Made by a program: the position numbers and the translations under genes
Notes under the pieces: model-generated
What the model saw: the letters and a program-made list of their open reading frames with translations, nothing else
What the model was told of the DNA's origin: nothing
Database searches by the model: none
NCBI GenBank assembly: GCA_026419785.1
Contig: JAODTK010002132.1
Location: 1 to 64,000 of the forward strand
Direction: 5' to 3'
DNA length: 64,000 nucleotides
DNA from: Sclerodactyla briareus
Lineage: Eukaryota > Echinodermata > Holothuroidea > Dendrochirotida > Sclerodactylidae
Part shown: positions 41,201 through 51,519 of the stretch, piece after piece
Position numbering within the stretch: the first letter of the stretch is position 1
Layout of the letters: the number at the start of each line of letters is the position of its first letter

Positions 41201-42026
41201 GCGCATAAATACAGCACAAGAGCAAATCAACACATGGGCAATCCTCAAAATGAAGTTCTTTGAGCAGTCAGGCGAAACAGTGACATGACTTGAACGGAAT
41301 CGAAATATTGTATCAATAAAAGTGGTAACACTCTAGGGATATTTTAGAAGCAGACCTCATAAGTTCAAACTCGGTACCGTGCCATAATCGTTTCGTTTGA
41401 AGGAAGACAGAAGGGAGGGGGAGCTCTTATTTCACACTGAGACAAGGAAAAACGGGGCCTCGCGCTTATAAGCTTTCAGCTTTGATATGAATGTTATTTT
41501 TGTCGATTCTAGATACCCTCGTCGAAGAGTGCACTAGTGCATTGTCTTGTAGCTCCACTCCATTCCGACGAAATGGGGGAGAGTTCCCAGTATGGGTTTG
41601 GGGGACTCCTAAGACAGGGGGAGCCTATACCTAAACTTGACGAACTGGAGAGACATGGTGATTTTTTTTTTGAGCTGCACAACCGCCCTAAAAATAACCG
41701 TTTTTTATTATGAATCAATTGGTTCACAAGTCTCAATCCTTTCAAATAAGTACTCCCCTTTGCTGCGATGGGTAGAAGGGAAGGGAAAGGGTTCGTCTTC
41801 GGTGGATATCAGGCAGGTTTTAACTGCGGTTATATTCTTTCTTTCTCCCCTAATCTGAGTAAGGGGATACTTTATTGATAATCCAGTTAGTCAATTTTTC
41901 CTCTACTTACACGTCAGTGAGGGCATCTTTTTGGTATAAGAGGTCCCCGCAACATACTTCGATAGCCGTGTCGTATTTCACAGGCAGGACAATGGGTCCG
42001 CAGACGACACTTCGCTTCCACTGGCG
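31767..42026 (-). CDS. Galaxin-like di-cysteine repeat protein gene (multi-exon, partial)
   Basis: At least seven minus-strand exon candidates encode the galaxin signature, CCG followed by a few residues, F/Y-D/N, then T-x-x-CC-x-G. Clear examples are CCGSNLFDPTISTCC (39.35 kb), CCGSLKYSAEDDTCC (31.97 kb), CGPVQYNTESEICC (33.27 kb), TFDETTEICC (38.43 kb), FDTETHICCAG (34.56 kb), KYDTAIEVCCGD (41.95 kb) and SYDIATHGCCAG (40.64 kb). Galaxins are secreted matrix proteins first described from coral skeleton, with homologues elsewhere (a squid galaxin has antimicrobial activity). The signal-peptide exon has not been found. Frame shifts inside several exons look like sequencing error. This could be one gene or two adjacent paralogues; the non-repeat exons near 35.5-37 kb are less certain. 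Confidence 0.7.
33243..33481 (-). CDS. Galaxin-like exon
   Basis: The acceptor is aatattattctacag and the donor is an excellent TCAA|GTAAGT. The first part reads YECLWRPEVCAGDNSELCCV or, one frame over, NVCGGQRYVLEITP; together they indicate a CGGQRY...LCCVDQL repeat with a frame change. The second part reads MSCGPVQYNTESEICCNGFK, a full canonical repeat that runs straight into the donor. A plus-strand open frame of about 110 codons overlaps it and is regarded as a shadow. Confidence 0.6.
34526..34811 (-). CDS. Galaxin-like exon, two repeats
   Basis: The acceptor is ctcttgaacccctttag. The first part reads QCAGTAYDSRYDGCDNTMNI, then STCYGLPGGPIHYNEKDHSC with CCQGHLIPAL. A frame change near 34,640 follows, and the second part reads THTCCRESSDCCLPG, then GFDTETHICCAGTLMEKDGG. 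Both halves show the C-G...Y/F-D-x-x-T/D-H-x-CC-x-G-L layout. The donor is probably GGAG|GTTTGT. The frame change is a single base in a run of similar triplets. Confidence 0.6.
34960..35178 (-). CDS. Exon of the galaxin-like gene with WW and CC motifs
   Basis: A 219-nt symmetric phase 1-1 exon runs between the acceptor ttcattatcctcaacag and a GCAC|GTAGTA donor, without stops. It encodes RYGYSDGTGRWWNQISL, then IAAKIRISSKFSNGLERRCC and EGVFGTLYSPHEE. The GRWWNQISL...KIRI...RRCC pattern is loosely reminiscent of the core of F-type lectin/discoidin folds (WW-x-x-DL...RI...CC), but I would not call that domain from this stretch alone. Confidence 0.45.
35470..35710 (-). CDS. Candidate exon between galaxin-type exons, no cysteine repeat
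   Basis: After the acceptor cttgatgtttcag the minus strand is open for about 100 codons: IFTETSVASTSLIELTKISS, then EYHISLPYRMNKSGIQLAKI and GAYIINLDGHQSGQVEEAIL. An NKS sequon occurs twice. Composition looks like a genuine extracellular protein, but the galaxin motif is absent and the donor (ACT|GTGAAC) is weak. It could be a different domain of the same gene or another gene. Confidence 0.3.
36545..36763 (-). CDS. Probable next exon of the galaxin-like gene (3' end uncertain)
   Basis: Begins at a ctgagcacag acceptor and, joined in phase 1 to the exon at 36,838-37,023, reads DIFPDLVRCTVLVDSRST, then FFIHEGVAMSRSGDCSTGSL and LGYSISPCQN. Spaced cysteines fit the rest of the gene but no CC pair is seen. 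The donor is unclear (GAA|GTGTTG at best), so the low-coordinate border is approximate. An alternative plus-strand reading with an Ig-like YLCSV motif is noted under rejected items. Confidence 0.35.
36838..37023 (-). CDS. Probable exon of the galaxin-like gene
   Basis: A 186-nt (62-codon) symmetric phase 1-1 segment on the minus strand has an acceptor (tttattatcgacag) and a strong donor (CCTG|GTAAGT). It ends with EECLPTTNESIRSSTRQCCP, in which C...N-E-S...T-R-Q-CC resembles a diverged galaxin repeat, and begins with TYNTYTTSVAPMTEVPSSFG. It joins in phase to the next exon at 36,763. The plus strand is also partly open here, so strand choice rests on splice sites and phase. Confidence 0.4.
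37319..37344. repeat. Poly-G run of about 26 bases
   Basis: Unbroken G homopolymer, intronic if the galaxin-like gene is one transcript. On the transcribed strand it would be poly-C. Its exact length should not be trusted in noisy sequence. Confidence 0.9.
37900..37998 (-). CDS. Possible galaxin-gene exon (weak)
   Basis: After a good acceptor (tcctcattcctaatgcag) the minus strand reads ASCC and then, one frame over, YDEPYNATSPLVGTLFGSLV before a stop. The SCC start and the N-glycosylation-like NAT suit a secreted cysteine-rich protein, but no second CC or donor is evident. Confidence 0.2.
38323..38513 (-). CDS. Galaxin-like exon
   Basis: A long T tract (tttttttctcgtgacag) forms the acceptor and CAG|GTTAGT the donor. 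From phase 0 the exon reads GVNTERATPATGCCGES; after a one-base frame change it continues TFDETTEICCSGSSSQEN, then HQSPDKSSQQACCHGIRLKF. The two halves together make one CCG...FDETTEICC repeat plus a third CC. The T tract and the internal frame change are both typical places for homopolymer-type sequence error. Confidence 0.6.
39259..39394 (-). CDS. Galaxin-like exon with canonical repeat
   Basis: The minus-strand acceptor is cttttctgttcgaccaaatag and the donor is CTG|GTAAGA. The 136-nt exon begins in phase 2 and ends in phase 0, with no stop. It encodes SMCCGSNLFDPTISTCCDVM, then RKTFWARVAGATVCTTM and QLCCSL. CCG-x-x-LFDPTISTCC is a textbook galaxin repeat. It ends in phase 0, matching the phase-0 start of the exon at 38,323-38,513. 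A longer plus-strand open frame overlaps it and is treated as a shadow. Confidence 0.7.
40574..40785 (-). CDS. Galaxin-like exon
   Basis: Bounded by an acceptor (ttttctcactacaacag) and a TTGAAG|GTAGGT donor. The downstream half reads SSSYDIATHGCCAGEIDGQN and then VCCEDRLHP, a clear di-cysteine repeat. The upstream half is open in other frames (QEANPCTRPPLMMVRRAAQ, or CRTVTEIVDRTNYAC), so at least one frame change is present within the exon. Given similar breaks in the other exons and in the duplicated blocks, sequence error is the likelier explanation than a dead exon. Confidence 0.5.
40911..41095. repeat. Minisatellite, 46-bp unit, about 4 copies
   Basis: Four near-identical units of about 46 bp, each containing gatgtaattccgtgaaat, attcgacaaatatatttga and caaatgtgt. 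It produces a false repetitive protein on the minus strand. Confidence 0.9.
41911..42026 (-). CDS. Galaxin-like exon (most upstream found)
   Basis: A 116-nt segment lies between a good acceptor (ccgtctcgttttcaccag) and a strong donor (GACGT|GTAAGT). It starts in phase 0 and ends in phase 2, and encodes RQWKRSVVCGP, then KYDTAIEVCCGDLLYQKDAL. This is one complete C-G...Y-D-x-A...CC-G galaxin repeat without a frame break. Immediately upstream on the minus strand is an intronic GT/GTGTGC microsatellite (about 42,116-42,165), so the exon start is well defined. Confidence 0.65.
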
Positions 42027-42115
42027 CTGGTGAAAACGAGACGGGGCTTGAGTGAAATGAAGCACTGGTTTAATTTGTCTGTGTATACTGCGTACAGGTT
42101 GTGTCTTGGCGGCCC

Positions 42116-42166
42116 GCGCGTGTGTGTGTGTGTATGGTGTGTGCGTGTGCGTACGTGTGCGTGTCT
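42116..42166. repeat. GT/GTGTGC microsatellite
   Basis: tgtgtgtgtgtgt and gtgtgcgtgtgcgtacgtg arrays, just upstream of the first galaxin-like exon found. Confidence 0.85.
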
Positions 42167-42837
42167 TCAATACTAACGATTAACCACTGATAAATGAAGG
42201 AATATTATCTAAGAAGGTTCTCATTTGTTTTTATAAGATCTGTAAGAAGAAAACTAACATGCATATGTGCGTGTGTTGAGTGAGTTTTGATTTGCTTTCA
42301 TATTGACGAGCTTTAGAAATGTATTTTAATGACTCGGATTCATTTAAATAGATTATTGTTATTGCTATGCACAGTACAATTGAGTAGTGGGTGTATCTGT
42401 AATGTAAGCCGACTCTATAGGCCTTCGAGCCTATATTTGTACATGTCATTTGTATCATACCAGTGGACAGACACAAGGAAATATTAATGCATACCTCAGT
42501 ATATGACTCCACTAGTCAGAGTCTTCCTGTCTCATATGTTACTCTTATCAAATCTAATCCGTCGGAAACTCGAACGTTTCTTTACTTCGTCTCTTATTGC
42601 TAAGATCCTTCCAAAACAAATAGAATTTAGTAAATTGAGAAACATGATTGAAAAACAAATGAAAAGGAAGAAGAAAAGAAGATGAGAGGCAATTGAAATA
42701 AAAAAAGAATTCATTTCATACATGGGATGGTCTTCCCGAATTCAGGCAATTCGTAATGAAAATTTGAACCAATGAAAAGACATCCGTGGTGTATCTGAAT
42801 TGGAAAATCCGGGATTCGTGCATCAGTCGTCATACAA

Positions 42838-42893
42838 TGGCAGGGGGCTGGATAAGATATAGCCTAATTTTGTTTGTTTTTGTCAATCTTCTG
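42838..42893 (+). CDS. Possible first exon encoding a signal peptide
   Basis: An ATG in fair context (tcatacaATGG) opens MAGGWIRYSLILFVFVNLLI and runs into an ATAG|GTAAAG donor. One arginine followed by a hydrophobic core of about 13 residues fits a signal peptide. No downstream plus-strand exon could be linked to it, and short hydrophobic frames arise easily by chance, so this remains weak. Confidence 0.25.
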
Positions 42894-43668
42894 ATAGGTA
42901 AAGGCCCAATGTACAACGTTACTTTTGGTTTCTTGACGAAGTTAGAGTAGATAATCTAGAGAACCATGTATGAGGGAGGGTAAAGTATTGGGTTACTGCT
43001 CAGCATCCTTCTTCTTGCATTCGGTTAGATAGATAAATACGCTCTATTGCCGTCCTGATAGATGTGCAGAGTTAAATGTAACGGTCGCAGTTTACAGGGC
43101 CTTTTCCATTTTCTTCGTGGTGAAAATACGACTTCACACAGCTCGCAAACGAGTTATTTTTGTATTGGCGGTAGTGCCACATGGCTAACACAATCATAAA
43201 TTTCCATGATCGGTGATTTCATGTAATAGGCAATCACAAATGAAATGGGTGAGAATATTCAAAACAAGGAAATGGCATGCAAGTGCATGAACAAAGTGGA
43301 ATGGCACGTCGTAACATAATGCATGGACACGGGAACCGGAAATGGGAGCCTCTTGTTTTTCAGTTTCTGAAACGTCTAGGCCTCTCCACCACCAATGAAA
43401 ATTGAAGAACAATGTCACGTGATATCCTACCTGTATCGTTACCACATCCTTCGATTGTCGTGAATAAACAATAAAACATCACATAAAAATCAAAGATTTT
43501 CAAGTTTACTAAATACATGAAAGGAATTCTTTATTGTTTCTAGTTATATCATAAAGAATTATTTGCGATGTTGTACAGTTAAGATTACTTCTGAAAGCCA
43601 ATGAGATGTGGAAGCTTGACCTAGGTTATCCTGGTACGGTCTATTCGGCAAATTATTGAAGAAATTCA

Positions 43669-43966
43669 AGCAGCTATATCTCATACAACTGATCATACAG
43701 CTCATTTTTAGCTATATCTCATACAGTATATCTATACAGCTATATCTCATAAGCTAATCTACACGGCTATATCTCATACAGCTAATCTACAGCTAATCTA
43801 TACCGTATCGTTATATCCCATACAGCTAATCTTCACAGTTATATCTCGTGCATCTAATCTATACGGCTATATCCCATATAGCTAATCTATAATGCTATCT
43901 CTCATACAGCTAATCTATACAGCTATATCCCATACAGATTATCCATACACCAGCTGATCTAGTAGC
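43669..43966. repeat. Imperfect tandem repeat, about 28-bp unit
   Basis: About ten degenerate units built from agctatatctcatacagcta and atctatac. Units vary in length, and the array ends near accagctgatctag. Confidence 0.85.
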
Positions 43967-46124
43967 GTGAGATCCAGATTAACGCAAAGCATTAGACCCT
44001 ACTTCCGGAAAAGCTACTATATACGAATCAGGATCGACTCGGATATTTAAATAACAATCAACTCGTTTACAGAAGTGAAGAATATTAACTTCCCCATCGG
44101 ATATCATCTTCCGTCTTTCTGCTATCAAAGTCCAACTCAAGGCAAGATTTACTGTGTAAACTCGATATGCGACCAGTCGGAGTTGAAATTTGAAGTTGGA
44201 ATGTTGAAAGTAAAATAAATGAATCCAGTAACTAGACGAATTATGTAACTGAAAATAACACACTTCAGTAACCGAATTCTGTTGAAACTGGTCAAATTGT
44301 TCATGGTTATCGAACAGGAATCGAATATTCGTGAGGAAATGTATACATGTTCTTGATTAACTGTAGGTAGACCTATACAGTTGGAAGCGCATTTCAGCAT
44401 TTTTTTTATTCGCTCTTCGCTTTTCTCACCATTATAGATACTTTCCTAACATTACCGTACTCATGCACCTGCCGGCCTGTACTGTATTCCTATACTGTTA
44501 AAACCACCTTTCGTTTGCTTAGCTCTGCTGGTGCAGTCCTTATACGGGAGTTCAAAGGTTCGCGGTAACAGAAGTAACACAGTTTGTGTATTTTACTACC
44601 GACAGGTCTGTGTTTGCAGTCGGTGAATAGTACAGTAGTTCCTTGTTATGCAGATCGATAGGCTAGGCCTACTGAGGCCTGTGTGGAAACCTTTTCCACC
44701 CTCGCGAAATTCGTTGGCCCCAAACTTCGTAACGTTTTTCCTTACCTTTTGCAAATCGTTATTTACTGGTTTATATTGTATATTGGAAACGCATAGGTGA
44801 CTAGGATTTTTTTTTTTTTTTTTTTTGGAGACCATTCTATGTCGCCTCGAAACGATTTTCGGCATTCAGCAAAGCCGCGTTAACGACGACTGTTAATCAA
44901 TGCCTCATAATGCAATTGTTAAAAAAACATTGGGAAAAATGTCAGGCCGGGACCTTCCAGTGCAGGAAACACGGATAAATGAATTGGGGTAGTTGTTCAG
45001 TTTCATGTTAGTACTCGGGGAGTTCTGTGTCACTGTTTTATGTATGAAGTAAAGTTCCCATAATGGGACGTATTTTCCGGTGGGCTATTTTATACGCACG
45101 TAGGACTTTGTGTTACGCGCTGTATAAAATGTAATTTATCATTATTTTACTTGCATGTAGACTCGCTTGATTTCGCTTACGTCAAAATAGTTTGCCTTAT
45201 GAAAGTTGATTCATGACAGTGAGGGCTGAAAGTATTCTTATCTATCTCGTCCCAACCCTCCTCTTCTCTTAGGCCCATAAGGCCTATATAATATTGATAA
45301 TGTATTCGTTTATTCTCTCAGTTGTAGCTCCCTGATTTTTTGGCATTAGTTGGACACATGTTTTCGACCAAGACGAAACTAATGGCATCACGTCTCTCTT
45401 TGAAAAGAAAAGAAAAAGCTCTACAAACGAATGTTCTTCGAAAGTATACAGTCAAGTCAGGGATGGGGGGGGGGGGGGAACGATTCGGCCTATACAAAAA
45501 GGAAAGTATCTTCATCGCTTCATTTGATAATTGTGATCCCCATATTTTACTCGTATATGGGCTAATCTAGTTGGAAATCAGGCTCTGAAGATGGGACACC
45601 GTAACGTGGGGGGGGGGGGGGGTGGAGAGTTCATTGAAACAGGAGCTGGATAGCTAAATTTCACGGCAAACTGTTGGATCAATATAGACAGGCATAAGGA
45701 ATAGGCTATACATGGACAAATGTCTGATTTTTTATTCTGCCAATAGCCTTTGTATGCTATTAGCCTGTCTCTGCTATACTCCGTACATGTGACTACAACA
45801 CAGATTACAAAACACGCACACTGTGAAGAGGGGAAGGGGAACAGTACTCTTAGTACAAACTGGTTTTCACCCCCCCCCCCCCCCCGTCTTAAAAGGACCG
45901 TGTTTGCCTTGATCCATTGAAAAACGTGAAGTGTTCAATAAGTAGAGCCTAATACCTAAGACTTGACAAGGAAGGAGAGGGAGGGGCTGAGGGAAGGGGA
46001 AGGGATTCCTAACCATGCACTTAAAGGAAGGGTTGGAAAGAAATTCTCGCCCTGTTTACACCCCCTCTGAATAAGAAACATGATAATGTATAGTTATTAT
46101 AACTATCAATTATCACAAACAGTT

Positions 46125-46290
46125 TATACCCTTGAGTTGGGAGGGGAACTTTTTTACAAGCGTGACACAATACGAAATACTAATACTATTGAAAACTCAC
46201 CTGATGGATAAAAAATCACCAACAACCGGGCACAAGATCCAACTCGTAGCAGGGGAATGGAAGATCCCTGATCACAGCGTGAAGATTCAG
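46125..46290 (+). CDS. Possible exon, unknown protein
   Basis: Bounded by an acceptor-like ttatcacaaacag and a CAG|GTGTGT donor, one plus-strand frame is open throughout and reads PLSWEGNFFTSVTQYEILIL, then SPTTGHKIQLVAGEWKIPDH. No family is recognised, so the call rests only on splice borders and composition. Confidence 0.2.
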
Positions 46291-47984
46291 GTGTGTTTCA
46301 AACAATGTCAGCTTATTAATGAAGGGTGGGTGCGAATTTCTGGCATTAATAGCCTTCTCTCCAGCTTATGAATTATTATTCTATCTTGGTCACGTCCTCT
46401 GTCGTGCCTTTTCTCAAACTATACTGAATATCTCCATTCAACGCCGTATACTTATACGGAATGGGCTTATGCGCAGGCATATAATATGGGATAGTTACCT
46501 CTTCGCGCTGTTCTATTGATAGTACACTAATAGCTACAAACGCTGAACCGCCTCTATGAGACGTATGCGCAAGTACCTAGGAATCTGCCCGAGAAACCCG
46601 GCCAGGTGTTCTGCAAACACTGCGCTATCAATAATTGCAGGCTGTTTCGTGAGTGTTGTCTCCCAGTTTCAATATCTACATCGCTTTGAATCATAGATTC
46701 GGGTAGTGTTGCAGGTTTCCACTTTTTGAAAAATGTTTCGTATTTAGCGACGACGGCCATAATAGATAACCCCACTTTTTAAGGATTTGTCTGTACGATG
46801 GATATGAGCCGAGGATCGACGTTATCAATGCATGGTTAGCCGCCCGAGCGTTCGCAAAGTTTCACGGATTGAGTTTCACTACATGACTACATTACCGTCC
46901 ACATTGCATTGAGAAAACGGATAATTTTGAACAGGGGAAGAGGAGTAAAGCAGGGTGGAGAAGGTCAGGCAGGGCCAGGTTATGCCAGGAATTCGGTGGA
47001 TAGTGGTATAATAACAGTCATATGTGGACGGCAGAGTAGTTGTCGTTAAGATAGGAGTTATTTTAGAAGGAAAACACGGGATCAGGAAGCTGGATAATCG
47101 GGCGTTGTCGTGCCTAGAGGCGCGTGGTGCTAGAGTTAGTCGGCCACAAAAAGGGGGAGGGGAAGGGAAAAAAAAAAAAAACATAGCTGATCCTCTTCCA
47201 AATTGGATTGGCCTTCGTTAGAACTAGTGTAGGCTTAAAATTTTGTCAAGCTTATTTTCGGACCAAAACCTTTCGGCTGATTCCCCGGGAATTAAAACGC
47301 TCGGTGGGCTTTACCATACTCATAATAGTAAAGTAAAACTGCGAATGGGCCGGGTGAATTGCCTTGCGTTATTTATACTGATGTTATCCGCCTCAGGAAA
47401 ATGTGTCGGATGAGTACCGTATTTTACGTTAGGAAACCCACATTTCAATGCGTTGAGAATTTGAAAATATAATTCCAAACGTTCCTGGTGATAGAAAAAA
47501 AATAGATACAGATATGTGGCTTACCGTGGGATATGGCAAAAATGATACTAACTTTGACCCTAACGGCACTGCCCCAAACTGCCTCTTGATGGAGTATTTT
47601 CTCAACACCAGATAATCAAACAACATTCCTGAATGCCTAGGGCGGTGCTGACCAAAAGCCCTATTTTCGGCAATCTCATAATTGGAAACATTGGAAGAAT
47701 TCCGTAATCAGAAGAGGGGAAGGGAGACTGTGATCATCCCTTGAACTATTGCTACGCCGCTGCGTGGTTTAGGTGATGAACATTAGTATTAGTGTTATAG
47801 CGCCGCTCGAAACAACTGCACATTAATAGGTCACAGCCGGATTTTCACATGGTAATTCTATCCTTACTAACATCATTGCGGAAGTTCACGCTCGTCAACT
47901 GATAGAACTTGCATGATGGATTAAAATTATAGGAAGAGTCATGCTCCTGTGTAAAAGCGAAAACGTCAGTATAATTGCAATGTC

Positions 47985-48120
47985 AAGGAAGATATTAAGA
48001 CCTGTATATACACCTTCGTTAGTGACCGTAGGTATAGTCTGAAAATAAGGATCAGCCGGAATAGGATTATTCAGTGTTGTACTGTATGTTCTCTCGGACA
48101 TTCCGCTGCCGGCCTTCGTC
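47985..48120 (-). CDS. Possible exon, cytoplasmic-tail-like peptide
   Basis: One minus-strand frame reads GMSERTYSTTLNNPIPADPY, then FQTIPTVTNEGVYTG. A hydrophobic stretch (LLFLVPVVLLC) lies further upstream in the same direction. Tyrosines in polar context suggest a receptor tail, but the plus strand is also open for about 79 codons here and no splice sites settle the matter. Confidence 0.15.
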
Positions 48121-50869
48121 GCCTTTGCGGGTAATGAGGTTCCTGGACGACCAGTGGTTTATAGGGGAAAGGACGCACATAATAGGACCACAGGCACCAA
48201 AAAGAGAAGCTGAGTTTAGAAAACGGCATGATCAAACCCCCAAAACCCAAAAACACCCTGTCTATCAGCGACTCTTGAAGCAGTCTATCGGGAAGGTGCG
48301 CAAGACTTAAAATTTCGCAGATATGCTATCCGCGAATACTTAGAATTAAGGAGATATTACCTCCAGACAGTTTTTTGTGGAGGGGGGGGGGGGGGGGGTG
48401 GGAGGGGGAGGGGTCCGAACGTCCGCCCACAAGCTCTCCACATACTATGAGAATTTCGGGCTGTTGACAGTACCCCAAATTGCACCCTTATCAGTCGACC
48501 GGTCACTCTGAACAGACGATCCGCCAACAATAGGCCATGGCGCGAGGTTGTCACGGAAAAAGCTAGTCTCCGCCCGCGGCCCACAGTGATGCATACGCAT
48601 CATAGAAATAGCGGAAGCAATTTCGAGCTGAAAATGCGGCGCTTCGTCCCTATGCGGCTCTGACCAGGATCTCCCGTGTACTGTGGCGTTACAACCTTGG
48701 GCTCAAGTAAATTTACCAATGTTTTATAACATATACTATGCTCAAACATATAGGTTAATTAAAGACACCTCCTCAACATAGGCTCAGTACAGGCAAGTTA
48801 CCTGCACCAGTATCGGATATTATAAATTATTAACATTTTGGAATTTATGAATTTTCACTATTTGCAAGATATGTGCTGGATTACCATGGCGAAAGGGTTC
48901 CAGATGGTAATAACAGAAATTACAATTCTTCAAGCATTCACCGAAAATCACCGAAAATGTGATTTTATGAGGGGGGTTTTTTTTCTTTGGAAAATAGGTA
49001 GGCTAATTTTTCAAATATATTTAGAGATTAGACAGGGGGTTCAACCTTTTTGGTGTCGTCCCAATAGTGGCATTCAGGAATGTATCACGTCCCACTAGTA
49101 TAAATGTAAGCGTATAAGTAGAACAATGATAAAAAACACTTGAAATGTGTGGTTTTGTGATTTGTTAGGAGCAGGTCCCCTATAGATTCACGCACGGCAC
49201 CCATCACGTAGGGGCGATACAAAAGTTAGATATATGAGAGGGTAGTGCAGATTATGTTTTGCCGACGTCTGGCAATGGATACCCGATAGGGTGAGTGGTT
49301 TTAATGGGAGGGGTGTTTCACCTCCCCTACAAAATTTGAACAGTGAAACGGGTCCACAGATGCAATCTGGTGCAATTTTTCCAGTAAAATTGGGCGTTCA
49401 GTAATTACTCGACCCGCTCACCACGTACTCGGAACCCTTTTAAATTAATGGAACAAACAAAACAACCGAAAAATTCTGCCTGAATCCTAAACGATGCCCG
49501 AATTTGACTGCAGCGCGTGATATGAAACAGACCATCACTACACACGGCCCGCGAAGCGCGCAAAAATGTTGACCTTCAATTGATCAAATTTGGGCCATTT
49601 AGTCACAAATTTCAGAAAATTTTCCACATTCTCATTATGATTCTCTAACGAGATTTAACCATCTGTGCACAAGTTTTTTGGTATTTCCCTGCCCAGAATT
49701 TTTCGATCTCGAAAAAAAAAAGGTGGGGGGGCTGGCTGCCTCTATCCTCTCATCGCTTGTACGCTAGCTCTGCGCCGCATGATTTCCCGCATAGACCCGA
49801 CTGTTTCATGCTATTTCATTCCAGGAATTGTTTTCTTATGTGTTTTACAGCAAAAATGGCTTTAAAGAAATGTTTTAACTCTGGAATATAGGACCAGACA
49901 CAAGCTGTAACTCATGTAAAATGCCTGTCGAACCTAAAACCGAATTGCCGACTCGGTCAGTCTTCCATTACACCGGCGGCGACGGGCGGTCACATTATCT
50001 AATATTTGCCGACGTGCTATTCTCTTGCCCACGCTGAATGGGCCAATTAAATGAAGGGCCATAAAGTCCAGAAATAGCTGATATAAAGTCTTGGTTCCCT
50101 GTTTTCTATTAAACTTTCCATCCCTGTCTTCCCCCACTGCCTTACTTCCCTGTCCTTCCCGTCCCCTCTTTTCATCTTTTCCTTCCTCTCCCCTTTCCCC
50201 CTTTTTGCCTTCCTTTTACGCCTTTTCGACAAACGAACATGCCGACGGCGACGAAATTATTGGGGGGTGTGACCACCCCCCACACGTCCCGCTCGCTACG
50301 GCCTGTCGTCACGTTTGACGGACGGACGGGGGCGGAAATTTCCCCATGCGAAAATACACACACACTTGTAAAGTAACCTGCGCCAGGTTGTCGGTGTTTG
50401 TTGATCACATCACTGACACACGGCATATGTCAGGTATTCTCCCCAAATTGTTTGATGTATTTAAAAAAATACCAATTAAAAAATTGTATCATTTTGCCAT
50501 TATTTTTCGGTGGGACTTGCACTAGCTCACGTCCACCAGGAAGAAATTGCAAGTTGTCCCACCGGTGGGACGAGTCCCCCAGGTTTGAAAACCCTTTGGA
50601 TAGATGTGCCTGTTGGTTCCAAACTTCAGAGCATGGTACGGAGTATGGAAAAACAAAGGGATTTGTGGAGCTTTTTTTTTGGGGGGGGGTGGGGGTGGTG
50701 GGTACGGTGTTCAGATTACATTCCATGCAGGAATCTCAATTCAGATCCTGATAATGTGAAGCTATATTCAGTCGTTTTTGATTCCTTGCCGAAGGCAAAA
50801 GGGATCTATGCAGTCACGCACCGTGCGAGGTTGTGTGTGTGTGCGTCTAGGTGGGTGTGGGACACCCCT

Positions 50870-51140
50870 TGTCAGCACGATATCTAATAAACGCAAGCAT
50901 GTATGAAGTTCAAATTGAGGTATGTGGGTGCACATACAGAGCGGGATGACCCTATAGTTTTTAGTGCCAGTTCAGGTCATTCAAGGCACGAGAGTGCAAA
51001 TGAAAAAAGATGTCAGCACGATATCTAACGAAACGCAAGCATGTTTCAAGTGAAAATTTTTTATGTGGGTTGCACGTACAGTGACTATGAACCCCATTGA
51101 TTTGGGGTTAGGGCAAGGTCATTCCAAGACACCATAGGAC
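50870..51140. repeat. Direct repeat, about 140-bp unit, two copies
   Basis: Two consecutive copies start with gtcagcacgatatctaa (50,871 and 51,012), continue with acgcaagcatg and tatgtggg, and end in a ggtcatt...aaggcac-like phrase. The following 400 bp contain more of the same 'tttgacctcg' style sequence, common in repeats of marine deuterostomes as far as I recall. Confidence 0.65.
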
Positions 51141-51519
51141 AATCCTTCCATATCTTGGCCAATGAAACATTTGAGAGGGATGCCGTAATGGAAAGTTTTA
51201 TTCGTCTGGGCGACAATACATCTGGTGAACTCATTTGACCTTTGACCTCGTTGCCATTTTGACCTCGTGACATTTGAGTGCTAATTTTTTGTAATGACCA
51301 GATTCGTCTGTTGAGACAAACCATATCTGAATTAGACTATGTAATACAGCAATCTTATCATAAGCTATCTCAAGGAATGCCAATGTGGGAAAGGTCTCAA
51401 GGACAGCCCAAACAATGGAATGTGTAAACGCTGACGTTTGGCATTGACCATCTGGCAACAAAATATTGTAGAGGGATTTGTAATGAGAAAGTTTCTCGTC
51501 TAGCCGAACGAACTGCATG

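Larger units (their letters stand above)
42027..43668. other. Intergenic or intronic; possible plus-strand signal-peptide exon
   Basis: Mostly AT-rich sequence without recognisable coding content, except a short plus-strand open segment at 42,838-42,893 listed separately. Confidence 0.3.
43967..50860. other. Long stretch without a supported gene
   Basis: Contains a poly-T run (44,808-44,826), G or C runs (45,465-45,478, 45,608-45,622, 45,870-45,885 and 48,379-48,399) and scattered open frames below 130 codons. Two places look slightly exon-like and are listed separately (46,125-46,290 and 47,985-48,120). No promoter, RNA gene or transposon was recognised. Confidence 0.3.
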
